Position numbers and translations under genes: made by a program. From NCBI GenBank assembly GCA_900318545.1, contig ONLC01000003.1, positions 1-28,969 of the forward strand: a stretch of 28,969 nucleotides of DNA. Reading direction: 5' to 3'. Positions 7,623 to 16,144 of the stretch are shown here, piece after piece. Numbering within the stretch: the stretch's first letter is position 1; each line of letters begins with the position of its first letter. The notes beneath the pieces are model-generated. The model did no database searches, was not told where the DNA came from, and saw only the letters and a program-made list of their open reading frames with translations. The DNA is from an uncultured Eubacteriales bacterium (lineage in GTDB: Bacteria > Bacillota > Clostridia > Oscillospirales > Ruminococcaceae).

Positions 7623-9971
7623 TCAAACCTTTTTGAGCTTCGCATACCTTGCCATGACTTTCTTAGTACCCCTGCTGTCAAATGCTATCTCTACCAGCAG
7701 ATCGCTGCCCATAGGCTTTGCCGAAAGCACTGTGCCCTCTCCGAAGATCTTGTGCGTTACCCTCTCGCCTACGCTGAGATCCATCTCCACAGGCTCTGAG
7801 GACGAAGCCCTGTTTCTCATCTGCTGCTGAAGGCTTATGCTCCTGGGCGGTTCCAGCTCGCCCTTTTCCACAGCCAAAAGCACATCATCCTTAGTTTCAA
7901 GCAGCTCCTGAGGAAGCTCCTTTATAAACCGTGAGACCCTGTTCCTGTCGCTGCGGCCGTAGATAAGCCTTTCTGTCGAGTAGGTAAGGAAGAGCTTTTT
8001 CTTTGCTCTCGTTACGGCAACGTAAGCAAGCCTTCTTTCTTCCTCTATTTCGCCCTCTTCAATGCTTCTTGAAGACGGGAAAACGTTCTCCTCCATAGCC
8101 GTAACAAACACGGTCGGAAATTCCAGTCCCTTTGCAGCGTGCATAGTCATCAGCACAACGTAGTCGGCATCGTTGTCAAGACTGTCAATATCGGTGTAGA
8201 GGGATATTTCCTCAAGAAATCCCGAAAGAGTAGGCTCTTCGTTTTCGTCAATGTAATTCTGCATCGTGGATTTAAGCTCGGCTATATTTTCAAGCCTTCC
8301 TACGCCCTCATCGCCCTCTTTTTTGAGCTCCTCTGCATAGCCTGTTTTATCTATAATCAGGTCAAGAAGCTTGGGCAGCTCGACAGTATCTGCAAGCTCT
8401 ATAAGCTCATTGAACATCTCAGCTGTTCTTTTCAGAACGCCCGACTTTTTCACCAGCGGAGCAAGCCCGTCAGAATCAGCCATAATAGAAATAGGGTCGG
8501 CGCCAAGGTCTGAACATATCTGCTCAATAGTTCTGACAGTAGCCTCGCCTATTCCTCTTTTAGGAACGTTGATAATACGCCTGAACCTTAGCATATCGCT
8601 CGGATTGTTAATAACCTGCAAATAAGCCAGCACATCACGTATTTCCTTTCGGTCATAGAACTTGGGTCCGCCGAATATCTTGTAAGGAACGCTTCTCTGG
8701 ATAAGGGCACGCTCCAGACTGTTGGAGATCGCATTCATTCTGTAAAGAACGGCATGATCGTTGTATTTAGCACCCTTTTCGACATTTTCAAGTATAGTAT
8801 CCGCCACAAAGCCTGCCTCAGACCTCTCGTTCGGAGAGCGATATACCGTTATTTTATCGCCGTTTCCTGCATCGGTCCATAGGTTTTTGCCCTTTCTGCC
8901 CTTGTTGTTCCTGATAAGCTCATTGGCACAGGTGAGAATATTCTGCGTGGAGCGGTAGTTCTGTTCAAGCTTTATGACCATACAGCCGTCAGTTACCTCA
9001 AACTGGTCTTCAAAGCTCAGAATGTTCTCAATAGTTGCCCCTCTGAACTTATAAATACTCTGGTCGTCATCACCGACAACGCAGATATTCTTGTACTTGG
9101 CAGACAAAAGCGAAATAAGCCTGAACTGAGCCTTGTTCGTATCCTGATACTCATCGACCAGAATATACTTATACAAATTCTGATAGTGCTCCAGCACATC
9201 GGGAAAGTTCTCAAACAGCCTTACAGTATTTACGATAATATCGTCAAAGTCCATAGCATTGGCCTGCAAAAGCCTCTCCTGATAGGCCTTGTATACCTGC
9301 CCTATAACAAGGTTTCTGTAATCGCTGCCTGCCTCTGCGATGTACTCATCGGGGTTGATAAGGCTGTCCTTTGAGTGTGATATCTCAGCCATAATGACCT
9401 TCGGCGGAAACATCTTATCCGACTTGCCAAGCTCCTGCAAAACGCTTTTTATAACTCTCAGAGAATCATCCGTATCATAGATGGTGAATGAGGAGTGATA
9501 CCCGAGCTTTTCGCCCTCTCTTCTGAGGATTCTTGCACAGGCAGAATGAAAGGTTGCGGCTGTAATGCCGCTGCCCGCATCGCCGAGCATATTTGTGAGC
9601 CTTTCTTTAAGCTCGCCTGCCGCCTTGTTCGTGAAGGTGATAGCAAGCACGCTCCACGGCCTTACACAGTTATAGGACACAATGTCTGCAAGCTTTGCGG
9701 CATCATCGGTATCACCGTTTATGTAAGCCCTCATAAAAGCTATATCATCAGCCGAGGGCGTGTCGAAGCCCGTATCTGAATTATAGGCATCACCGAAAAA
9801 GATCATATTGGCTATCCTGTTTACAAGGACGGTCGTTTTTCCGCTGCCTGCTCCTGCCAGTATCAGCAGAGGTCCGTTTATGTGGAATACTGCTTTTTTC
9901 TGCATATCGTTAAGGTGAGAAAAGTATTTTTCCAGTGCCAGTCTTTTTAGGCTGTTATAATCATTTGTCAT
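7623..9971 (-). CDS. pcrA: ATP-dependent DNA helicase PcrA/UvrD
   Basis: A 782-residue superfamily 1A 3'-5' helicase for repair and for removing proteins from DNA. Motifs in order: Q-motif region LNDMQKKAVFHINGP, Walker A AGAGSGKTT (about residues 37-45), AITFTNKAA, Walker B DEYQDTNKAQ, GDDDQSIYKFRGA, LEQNYRST, VLYRMNAISNSLERAL, TMHAAKGLEF and VAVTRAKKKL. The C-terminal tail GERVTHKIFGEGTVLS is the Tudor-like PcrA domain that contacts RNA polymerase. An unusual insertion of some 40 residues rich in Asp, Asn and Ala (about 55-95) lies between motifs I and Ia. ATG 9971 has AGGAGG eight bases upstream. It is monocistronic, with its own promoter. Confidence 0.95.
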   Translation of the reverse strand: MTNDYNSLKRLALEKYFSHLNDMQKKAVFHINGPLLILAGAGSGKTTVLVNRIANMIFFGDAYNSDTGFDTPSADDIAFMRAYINGDTDDAAKLADIVSYNCVRPWSVLAITFTNKAAGELKERLTNMLGDAGSGITAATFHSACARILRREGEKLGYHSSFTIYDTDDSLRVIKSVLQELGKSDKMFPPKVIMAEISHSKDSLINPDEYIAEAGSDYRNLVIGQVYKAYQERLLQANAMDFDDIIVNTVRLFENFPDVLEHYQNLYKYILVDEYQDTNKAQFRLISLLSAKYKNICVVGDDDQSIYKFRGATIENILSFEDQFEVTDGCMVIKLEQNYRSTQNILTCANELIRNNKGRKGKNLWTDAGNGDKITVYRSPNERSEAGFVADTILENVEKGAKYNDHAVLYRMNAISNSLERALIQRSVPYKIFGGPKFYDRKEIRDVLAYLQVINNPSDMLRFRRIINVPKRGIGEATVRTIEQICSDLGADPISIMADSDGLAPLVKKSGVLKRTAEMFNELIELADTVELPKLLDLIIDKTGYAEELKKEGDEGVGRLENIAELKSTMQNYIDENEEPTLSGFLEEISLYTDIDSLDNDADYVVLMTMHAAKGLEFPTVFVTAMEENVFPSSRSIEEGEIEEERRLAYVAVTRAKKKLFLTYSTERLIYGRSDRNRVSRFIKELPQELLETKDDVLLAVEKGELEPPRSISLQQQMRNRASSSEPVEMDLSVGERVTHKIFGEGTVLSAKPMGSDLLVEIAFDSRGTKKVMARYAKLKKV

Positions 9972-10003
9972 ATTTTACCTCCTGAAAATCTAATATCTGT
10001 ACT

Positions 10004-10032
10004 ATTATAACACACTTTTTCCGTTTTGAAAA
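10004..10032 (-). promoter_or_regulatory. Promoter of pcrA
   Basis: TATAAT on the minus strand (10009-10004), with TTTTCA 17 bases upstream as a partial -35 (10032-10027). The leader is about 27 bases and ends in the AGGAGG site. Confidence 0.6.
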
Positions 10033-10135
10033 GGGGGTAAAACGCAATTGTACAAAAAAACACCCTGTTATACAAAATAAGACAAAAATAGATAATTTCA
10101 GACATTTTTCTGCCGTCCTTTGTGGATTATACATC

Positions 10136-10164
10136 TTGACAATAGGAGAAAAATGGAGTACAAT
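10136..10164 (+). promoter_or_regulatory. Promoter of the RNase J transcript
   Basis: TTGACA (10136-10141), a 17-base spacer and TACAAT (10159-10164). It predicts transcription from about 10171 and therefore an untranslated leader of about 240 bases before the chosen rnj start. The bases between it and the pcrA promoter (10033-10135) are AT-rich and hold nothing else I can recognise. Confidence 0.8.
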
Positions 10165-10170
10165 ATAAGA

Positions 10171-10412
10171 GTATATTTGTGTTCGTTCAGCGGAGGTGAG
10201 ATATCCGCTTTATATAAGGTACTGCATAGATACACTAAGCAGCGTTTTATGCGTCTGTAAATACTTCACGGCCTGTGCCATGCGTACCCGATACATAACA
10301 GTGCAAAGCACAGAAAGAAAGGAGCAGTCTGCTCCGAGCATTCCCGACGCAGGTCAGTCCTGTGCCGTGGGCTTGGTATGGCTTAAAAAGCTCTGAGCAG
10401 AAATTTTTATTT
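10171..10412 (+). promoter_or_regulatory. Long, apparently structured 5' leader of the RNase J gene
   Basis: About 240 bases with no convincing gene but with nested complementary segments. A 5' hairpin AGCGGA/TCCGCT (10189-10209) comes first. Then an outer stem CACGGC/GCCGTG (10267-10272 with 10364-10369) encloses TGCGT/ACGCA (10281-10285 with 10347-10351), which encloses two hairpins, GTGC-aaa-GCAC (10301-10311) and GGAGCA-gtc-TGCTCC (10321-10335). This makes a branched multi-stem fold. A ribosome-site-like AAAGGAG (10318-10324) lies partly inside the last hairpin and has no usable start after it. No known riboswitch class comes to mind. An unusual regulatory RNA is an inference from pairing alone. 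Confidence 0.5.
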
Positions 10413-12281
10413 ATGAGTGAACAGAAAAACAATATGAAAAGCACCTCGAACAGGCGTGTGTTTCGCAGAACGGCTGCATCAAAGCCCTTGAAGGTCTCAA
10501 ACGAAGGCGGTGCTGACTCGGCTAAGAAAAAAGCAGTGCACAACAGCCTCAGACCCTTGAGACAGCAGAGGTCTCAGTCATCTGCAAGACAGAGTGTCCG
10601 TAAGGAGAGGGAGCCTGCAAGGAAAACTCCCGTAAGGATAATCCCGCTGGGAGGCCTTAATGAGATAGGCAAGAACTTCAATGTTATAGAGTGCTCGAAC
10701 GATATGTTCGTGCTCGACTGCGGACTTGCCTTCCCCGACAGCGATCTGCCGGGCGTTGATATAGTTATCCCCGATTTTACGTATATAGAAAAGAATATAG
10801 ATAAGCTCAGAGGCGTAGTCCTCACTCACGGTCATGAGGATCACATCGGCGGACTTCCGTATTTTCTGAAGAAGTTCAATGTTCCTGTTTACGGCACAAG
10901 GCTCACTATCGGCCTTGTTGAGGGCAAGCTCAAGGAGCACGGAATCCTCAATGACTGCAAGCTCAATGTGGTCGAGCCGAGACAGACTGTCCGCTTCGGC
11001 TGTATGGCGGTAGAGTTTATCAGAGTAAACCATTCTATCCCCGATGCGGTGGGCTTTGCTATCCATACTCCTGCAGGAGTGCTGGTTCATACGGGCGACT
11101 TCAAGGTGGACTACACACCTATCGAGGGTGGTATCATCGACCTGCCAAGGTTCGCAGAGCTTGGAAACAGGGGAGTTCTCGCCCTTATGGCAGACTCAAC
11201 TAACTCCGAGCGTCCCGGCTTTACAATGAGCGAGCGCAAGGTCGGTGAAAGCTTTGAGCGGCTTTTCGTTCAGGCTGAGGGAAAGAGGATAATAATAGCT
11301 ACATTTGCTTCAAATATCCACAGGGTTCAGCAGATCATAAACAATGCCGTTACCCACGGCAGAAAGGTCGCCTGCTCGGGCAGAAGCATGGTGAATGTAA
11401 TGTCCAAGGGCGTGGAGCTGGGCTACCTTAAAGTGCCTGCAGGCGTGCTTGTGGATATCGACTCCATAGGAAGGTATCCGCCCGAGAAGATGGTTATAGT
11501 TACCACAGGAAGTCAGGGCGAGCCGATGTCGGCACTGAAAAGAATGTCCGAGAACTTCCACAGGCAGGTAAGTATAACCCCTCAGGACTTTATCATCATT
11601 TCCGCAAATCCTATCCCCGGCAACGAAAAGCTCGTAACGGCAGTTGTAAACGACCTTATGAAGCTCGGTGCCGAGGTAATATATGAAAGTATGTATGATG
11701 TTCACGTTTCGGGACACGCCTGCCAGGAAGAGCAGAAGCTTATGCTCTCTATCACAAAGCCTAAATTCTTTATCCCCGTTCACGGAGAGTACAAGCACCT
11801 GATGAAGCACAGGCAGACAGCACTTTCCGTCGGTATTCCCGAGAGCAATATACTGATAGCCTCTATCGGCGATATAATCGAGACCGACGGCGTTGATATG
11901 AAGATAGTAGGTCAGGTGCCTGCGGGAAGAGTTCTTGTTGACGGACTCGGAGTCGGCGATGTGGGAGCTATAGTTCTCAGAGACAGAAAGCGTCTTGCAG
12001 AGGACGGCCTTATAATCGCAGTTGCGACTATTGACCGTATGTCGGGCGAGATACTCGCAGGTCCCGATGTTGTCTCCCGAGGCTTTGTCTATGTCCGTGA
12101 GAGCGAGGAGCTTATGAGCGAGGCTCAGTCTATCCTTGCCGCAGCTCTGGAGGACTGTCTGGAGCACAACATGAAGGACTGGAACTCCATTAAGGGCAAA
12201 ATGAAGGATAAGCTTTCGGAGTTTATTTTTGAGAAAACTCAGAGAAGCCCCATGATTCTGCCTATCATAATGGAGATATAA
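10413..12281 (+). CDS. rnj: Ribonuclease J
   Basis: A 622-residue metallo-beta-lactamase/beta-CASP nuclease that degrades and matures RNA, both endonucleolytically and 5'-to-3'. After a basic, disordered N-terminal extension of about 75 residues comes RIIPLGGLNEIGKN, the zinc motif LTHGHEDHIGG (about 137-147), VLVHTGDFKVD, the beta-CASP part with ADSTNSERPGFT, TTGSQGEPMSALKRM, and VHVSGHACQEE with FIPVHGEY as further metal and phosphate sites. The family is usually near 555 residues, so the extension is notable. The start is uncertain: ATG 10413 follows an AU-rich stretch without a clear ribosome site, and GTG 10362 is in frame after only a weak AGGT. It heads a run with gdpP, rplI, dnaB and tilS. 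Confidence 0.93.
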   Translation: MSEQKNNMKSTSNRRVFRRTAASKPLKVSNEGGADSAKKKAVHNSLRPLRQQRSQSSARQSVRKEREPARKTPVRIIPLGGLNEIGKNFNVIECSNDMFVLDCGLAFPDSDLPGVDIVIPDFTYIEKNIDKLRGVVLTHGHEDHIGGLPYFLKKFNVPVYGTRLTIGLVEGKLKEHGILNDCKLNVVEPRQTVRFGCMAVEFIRVNHSIPDAVGFAIHTPAGVLVHTGDFKVDYTPIEGGIIDLPRFAELGNRGVLALMADSTNSERPGFTMSERKVGESFERLFVQAEGKRIIIATFASNIHRVQQIINNAVTHGRKVACSGRSMVNVMSKGVELGYLKVPAGVLVDIDSIGRYPPEKMVIVTTGSQGEPMSALKRMSENFHRQVSITPQDFIIISANPIPGNEKLVTAVVNDLMKLGAEVIYESMYDVHVSGHACQEEQKLMLSITKPKFFIPVHGEYKHLMKHRQTALSVGIPESNILIASIGDIIETDGVDMKIVGQVPAGRVLVDGLGVGDVGAIVLRDRKRLAEDGLIIAVATIDRMSGEILAGPDVVSRGFVYVRESEELMSEAQSILAAALEDCLEHNMKDWNSIKGKMKDKLSEFIFEKTQRSPMILPIIMEI

Positions 12282-12293
12282 AGATACGCATTT

Positions 12294-12319
12294 TGCCTGA
12301 CGGGTAAAACCCTCGGGCA
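12294..12319 (+). other. Intercistronic hairpin between rnj and gdpP
   Basis: TGCCTGACGGG pairs with CCCTCGGGCA around loop TAAAA: ten pairs with one bulged C. It is not followed by a T run, so it is not an ordinary terminator. It sits 12 bases after the rnj stop and two bases before the AAAGGA ribosome site of gdpP (12321-12326). It could protect or process the junction of the two messages or modulate gdpP translation. Confidence 0.6.
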
Positions 12320-12338
12320 GAAAGGAATGTTTGCTGAA

Positions 12339-14315
12339 ATGAAGAACAACAACGGTTTTCATATTCTTGTGCGGGCAACGGTCGCTCTGACTGCTCTGTG
12401 TGCCTTTATAGGTGCGGTAGTGCTGCATAATACACCGTCAAGAAGCACCTTCGGCAATATAATGATAGTTGTCGATGTTCTGTGTGTATTTATGCTTCTT
12501 TTAGAGCTCTGGGGCTTTTCGACACAGACAAAGAAAAAAGTGTCACGCATGGCCACTATGATAACCAGAAAAGAAAGAGACTCAATGTACAATTTCCCTG
12601 CGCCTGTCATAGTTACAGATGCGGACAATTCGATAATCTGGTCGAATCAGGCTTTTACCGATAAGCTTTACCTTGAAGGTGAGCCCTACGGTCAGAAGCT
12701 TCATGATGTAATGAATGTGGATATGGAGCGTATACACGACTCAAAGGGCGACCTTGTGTGCGTAAATACAAAGTTTTACTATGCAAAGGCTGTCGAGAAT
12801 GAGGCTGACAGCAACCTTACACTTATCTACTTCAATGATGTTACCGACTATATCGAGCTTGATTATGAGCACAGAATGTCGCACAGGGCAACTATCATCA
12901 TAATGATAGACAACTATGATGACCTTATGTCGGGCGTGCGTGAGAGCGAAAAGGCTCACGTTCAGGTTGAGATAGAGCGTCTTATCGAGGACTTTATAGA
13001 CGGCACTACAGCTATCTCAAAGAAGGTGTCGAACGATAAGTTCTATATCTTCATGGAAGAGCGCCACTTAGCTCCTATAATTGAGTCACGCTTCAAGATA
13101 CTGGAGCAGGCTCGTAAGATCGTGGTTTCCGACCGCTCAAACATCACTATCTCTATCGGTGTCGGCCGTGACGGCATGAATCCTGCCGAGAGCGAAAAGT
13201 TTGCAAGACAGGCACTGGAAATGTGTCTCGGACGAGGCGGAGATCAGGCGGCTGTTAAGGAGAACGGAGAGTTCAACTTCTTCGGCGGACTTTCTTCGGG
13301 AACCGACTCGAACAACAAAACAAGGATCAGAATGGTCGCTAAGAGCATTCTTGAGCATATCGACTCGCACGATAAGGTGCTGGTTATGGGTCACCGTTTC
13401 GGAGACCTTGACAGTATAGGCTCATCTATCGGTATAGTCAGTGCCGCAAGACAGCTTGGCAAGCCTGCCTACGTCATCGTTGACAGGACTAAGAACCTTG
13501 CAGTTTCCCTTATTGACTACCTCGAGGAGACCGAGTCTGATGACCTGTTCATAACACCCAAGCAGGGCCTTTCTATGTTTGATGACAGTACTCTGCTTGT
13601 TGTCTGCGATACGCACAACCCTGCCCTTGTCGAGTCCGCAGAGGTGCTTGAAAAGGCAAGGGATATAATAGTTATCGACCACCACAGAAGAATGGTAGAC
13701 GGCATTCAGCCGACAGTAATGTCATATCTTGAGCCGAATGCATCATCTGCCTGCGAGCTTGTATCAATGCTCGTGCAGTATTTCGGAGAAGATGTAAGGA
13801 TATCCGCACCTGTTGCCGAGGCTCTGCTCTCGGGAATAATGCTTGATACAAAGAATTTTGTAATGAAAACCGGTGTTATGACCTTCGAGGCTGCGGCTCT
13901 GCTCAAAAAGTACGGAGCAGATACCGTTGCGGTAAAGAAGCTCTTCGCAAACTCTATCGAAACCTATCATCAGAAGTCATCGCTTATCAATAATGCGTCT
14001 ATTTACCGTGGCTGTGCTATTGCCTTTACCGAGGAGACCTTCCCTGAGATAAGAATAGCAGCATCTCAGGCAGCAGACGAGCTCTTAGGTATTACGGGCG
14101 TAAATGCATCGTTCGTGCTTTATCAGCTTGGAGATACAGTGAATATCTCCGCAAGGAGCATGGGTGCCTTCAATGTTCAAGTGGTAATGGAATCCCTCGG
14201 CGGCGGCGGACACCTTACTATGGCGGCAACTCAGATGAAAACTACGCTTGAAGACGCAAAACAAAGGCTTAATGATGCAATTGACGAATATATTAAGAAT
14301 AACTTCTCAGAATAA
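12339..14315 (+). CDS. gdpP: Cyclic-di-AMP phosphodiesterase GdpP (PAS-GGDEF-DHH/DHHA1)
   Basis: A membrane-bound enzyme of 658 residues (662 if ATG 12327 is used) that hydrolyses c-di-AMP. Residues are counted from 12327. Two membrane helices (about 13-33 and 43-63) precede a PAS domain (88-175), a degenerate GGDEF domain lacking GGDEF itself (about 185-310), and a DHH/DHHA1 unit: MGHRFGDLDSIG (near 354), VVCDTHNP, IDHHRR (near 450), GIMLDTKNF and GGGGH (near 625). These are the manganese-binding and DHHA1 signatures. AAAGGA at 12321-12326 abuts ATG 12327 and is 12 bases from ATG 12339; I prefer the second, with moderate confidence. The order gdpP-rplI-dnaB matches yybT-rplI-dnaC in Bacillus subtilis. 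Confidence 0.94.
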   Translation: MKNNNGFHILVRATVALTALCAFIGAVVLHNTPSRSTFGNIMIVVDVLCVFMLLLELWGFSTQTKKKVSRMATMITRKERDSMYNFPAPVIVTDADNSIIWSNQAFTDKLYLEGEPYGQKLHDVMNVDMERIHDSKGDLVCVNTKFYYAKAVENEADSNLTLIYFNDVTDYIELDYEHRMSHRATIIIMIDNYDDLMSGVRESEKAHVQVEIERLIEDFIDGTTAISKKVSNDKFYIFMEERHLAPIIESRFKILEQARKIVVSDRSNITISIGVGRDGMNPAESEKFARQALEMCLGRGGDQAAVKENGEFNFFGGLSSGTDSNNKTRIRMVAKSILEHIDSHDKVLVMGHRFGDLDSIGSSIGIVSAARQLGKPAYVIVDRTKNLAVSLIDYLEETESDDLFITPKQGLSMFDDSTLLVVCDTHNPALVESAEVLEKARDIIVIDHHRRMVDGIQPTVMSYLEPNASSACELVSMLVQYFGEDVRISAPVAEALLSGIMLDTKNFVMKTGVMTFEAAALLKKYGADTVAVKKLFANSIETYHQKSSLINNASIYRGCAIAFTEETFPEIRIAASQAADELLGITGVNASFVLYQLGDTVNISARSMGAFNVQVVMESLGGGGHLTMAATQMKTTLEDAKQRLNDAIDEYIKNNFSE

Positions 14316-14333
14316 TGAAAGGACGTGTACAGT

Positions 14334-14780
14334 ATGAAGGTTATACTTATCAAGGATGTTAAAGGTTCGGGCAAGGCGGGCGACGTTATCAACGCCGCTG
14401 ACGGCTATGCCAGAAACTATCTTATAGCAAAAGGCTTTGCACTTGAAGCAAACTCCAAGAATATGAATGACCTTGCAGGCAAGAAGGCATCGGCTCAGCA
14501 CAAGATTGATGTTGAGATAGCTGACAATAAGAAGTCGGTAAGCGCTCTGGAGGGCAAGGAGGTCGTTATCAAGGCTAAGGCAGGTCAGGGCGGAAAGCTC
14601 TTCGGTGCTGTTACGGCAGCCGCAGTCAGCGAGGCTATAAAGGCTCAGTACGGCGTTGATATCGACAAAAAGAAGATAAACCTCAAAACCGAGATCAAGG
14701 CCTACGGTGATTTTGATGCAGCTATAAAGCTTACTCACGGAGTTGGCTGCGAGATCAAGATCAAGGTCATTGAGGAATAA
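14334..14780 (+). CDS. rplI: 50S ribosomal protein L9
   Basis: A 148-residue protein that binds 23S rRNA at the base of the L1 stalk and supports reading-frame maintenance. The N-terminal RNA-binding domain MKVILIKDVKGSGKAGDVI and the following DGYARNYLIAKGFA are diagnostic. A long central helix (about residues 42-75) joins it to the C-terminal domain with KAGQGGKLFGAVT and ending IKIKVIEE. ATG 14334 is chosen because L9 begins at MKVIL and AAAGGA lies ten bases upstream; GTG 14325 would add three residues. It is 18 bases after gdpP and two bases before dnaB. Confidence 0.97.
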   Translation: MKVILIKDVKGSGKAGDVINAADGYARNYLIAKGFALEANSKNMNDLAGKKASAQHKIDVEIADNKKSVSALEGKEVVIKAKAGQGGKLFGAVTAAAVSEAIKAQYGVDIDKKKINLKTEIKAYGDFDAAIKLTHGVGCEIKIKVIEE

Positions 14781-14782
14781 TT

Positions 14783-16144
14783 ATGGCAGAAAAAAACAGC
14801 GGCTTTGATACAGCCGCTTTACTTGGCCGAGAACTCCCTTATATGCAGGAGGCCGAGGAAGCCGTTATAGGCGGTGTTCTCCTTGACCCTGACTGTCTGT
14901 CGCAGGTAGTTGAGATGATGAAGCCTGAGTACTTCTACAGGCCTCAGCACCAGCAGATCTTCTCCATTATCGTGAGGACTATGCATAACTCCTCGGATAA
15001 GGACGTGCTCACCGTTATCGACGAGGCAGTCACAGCAGGCGTTTTTGAGACCTCTGCAATGGCTAAGACCTATCTCAGAGGTCTTATGGAGAACGTTCCC
15101 TCAACTGCGAATATTGACAGCTACTGCAAGCTGATAATCGAGAAGTACAAGGTAAGGCAGCTTATTTCCTGTGCAAACGATATACTGCAGAAGGCGTACT
15201 ACGGCACCGAAACAGCCGATGAACAGCTTGACTCGGCAGAGCAGACCATATATAATATCCGTCAGGGCAGAAATGTCCTCGGATTGACAAGAATAGGCGA
15301 TGTTATCGTTGATACCTTCAAGCATCTGGAGGAGATCTCGGGAGCAGATGCTGCCGAATATCTCGGTGCAACTACAGGCTTCGGCCAGCTTGATGCGATA
15401 ACCACAGGCCTTAACAAGAGCGACCTTATCATAATTGCAGCCCGTCCTGCTATGGGAAAATCGGCATTTGCTGCAAATATCGCAGTAAATATGTGCAAGA
15501 GCACTAAGAAAGACGTTGTGTTCTTCTCCCTTGAGATGGGCAAGGATCAGCTCGTTTCGAGAATGCTTGCTACAGAGGCTCTGGTTGATAACTCGCTGAT
15601 GAGAACAGGTAAGCTCCAGCCGGAGGACTGGGACAAGATCGCTGAGGCGGCTGATACGCTTTCTAGACTTCCTATCTACTTTGATGACGGCGGCAACACA
15701 AGCGTTGCACAGATGAAGGCTAAGCTCAGAAGGCTTAATAACCTCGGGCTTGTTGTCATCGACTACATACAGCTTATGCAGGGCTCAAACAAGAACGCAA
15801 GCCGTGTTGAAATTGTCAGCGAGATCACAAGAGGTCTGAAGCTTATGGCTAAGGAGCTCAATGTCCCTGTTATAGCATTGTCACAGCTTTCAAGAAGTGC
15901 CGAAAAGCGTGAGGATAAAAGACCGCTTATGTCTGACCTGCGTGAGTCGGGCTCTATCGAGCAGGACGCAGATATAATCATGTTCCTCTACAGAGAGGCA
16001 TACCACAATGAGAACGCAGACAAATCAACTGCGGAGTGCATAGTCGCCAAAAACCGCCACGGACAGACAAATACCATTCAGCTTGGCTGGATGGGTGAGT
16101 ATACTCTGTTCAGGGGCTTAGATTTCAGGAGAGATGATGGCTGA
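14783..16144 (+). CDS. dnaB: Replicative DNA helicase DnaB (DnaC in Bacillus)
   Basis: A 453-residue RecA-fold hexameric helicase that unwinds DNA at the fork. The N-terminal primase-binding domain starts at LPYMQEAEEAVIGGVLLDPD. The ATPase domain has TGFGQLDAITTGL, Walker A ARPAMGKSAFA (about 219-229), FFSLEMGKDQL, Walker B VVIDYIQLM, the ALSQLSR motif, and the arginine finger region LRESGSIEQDAD with KNRHGQT near the end. The length is standard for the family and no intein is present. GAGGAA from the rplI end serves as ribosome site. The last 11 bases overlap tilS. Confidence 0.97.
   Translation: MAEKNSGFDTAALLGRELPYMQEAEEAVIGGVLLDPDCLSQVVEMMKPEYFYRPQHQQIFSIIVRTMHNSSDKDVLTVIDEAVTAGVFETSAMAKTYLRGLMENVPSTANIDSYCKLIIEKYKVRQLISCANDILQKAYYGTETADEQLDSAEQTIYNIRQGRNVLGLTRIGDVIVDTFKHLEEISGADAAEYLGATTGFGQLDAITTGLNKSDLIIIAARPAMGKSAFAANIAVNMCKSTKKDVVFFSLEMGKDQLVSRMLATEALVDNSLMRTGKLQPEDWDKIAEAADTLSRLPIYFDDGGNTSVAQMKAKLRRLNNLGLVVIDYIQLMQGSNKNASRVEIVSEITRGLKLMAKELNVPVIALSQLSRSAEKREDKRPLMSDLRESGSIEQDADIIMFLYREAYHNENADKSTAECIVAKNRHGQTNTIQLGWMGEYTLFRGLDFRRDDG

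Noticed and set aside
10196..10396. 66-codon frame in the RNase J leader, starting GTG
   Set aside because: The GTG overlaps the only purine-rich ribosome site and the sequence is Cys-rich and unlike a protein. The same bases form complementary stems, so I treat the region as a leader RNA.
11310..12428. 372-codon minus-strand frame across rnj and the gdpP start
   Set aside because: It lies opposite a clear RNase J gene and spans an intergenic hairpin; no motifs are recognisable.
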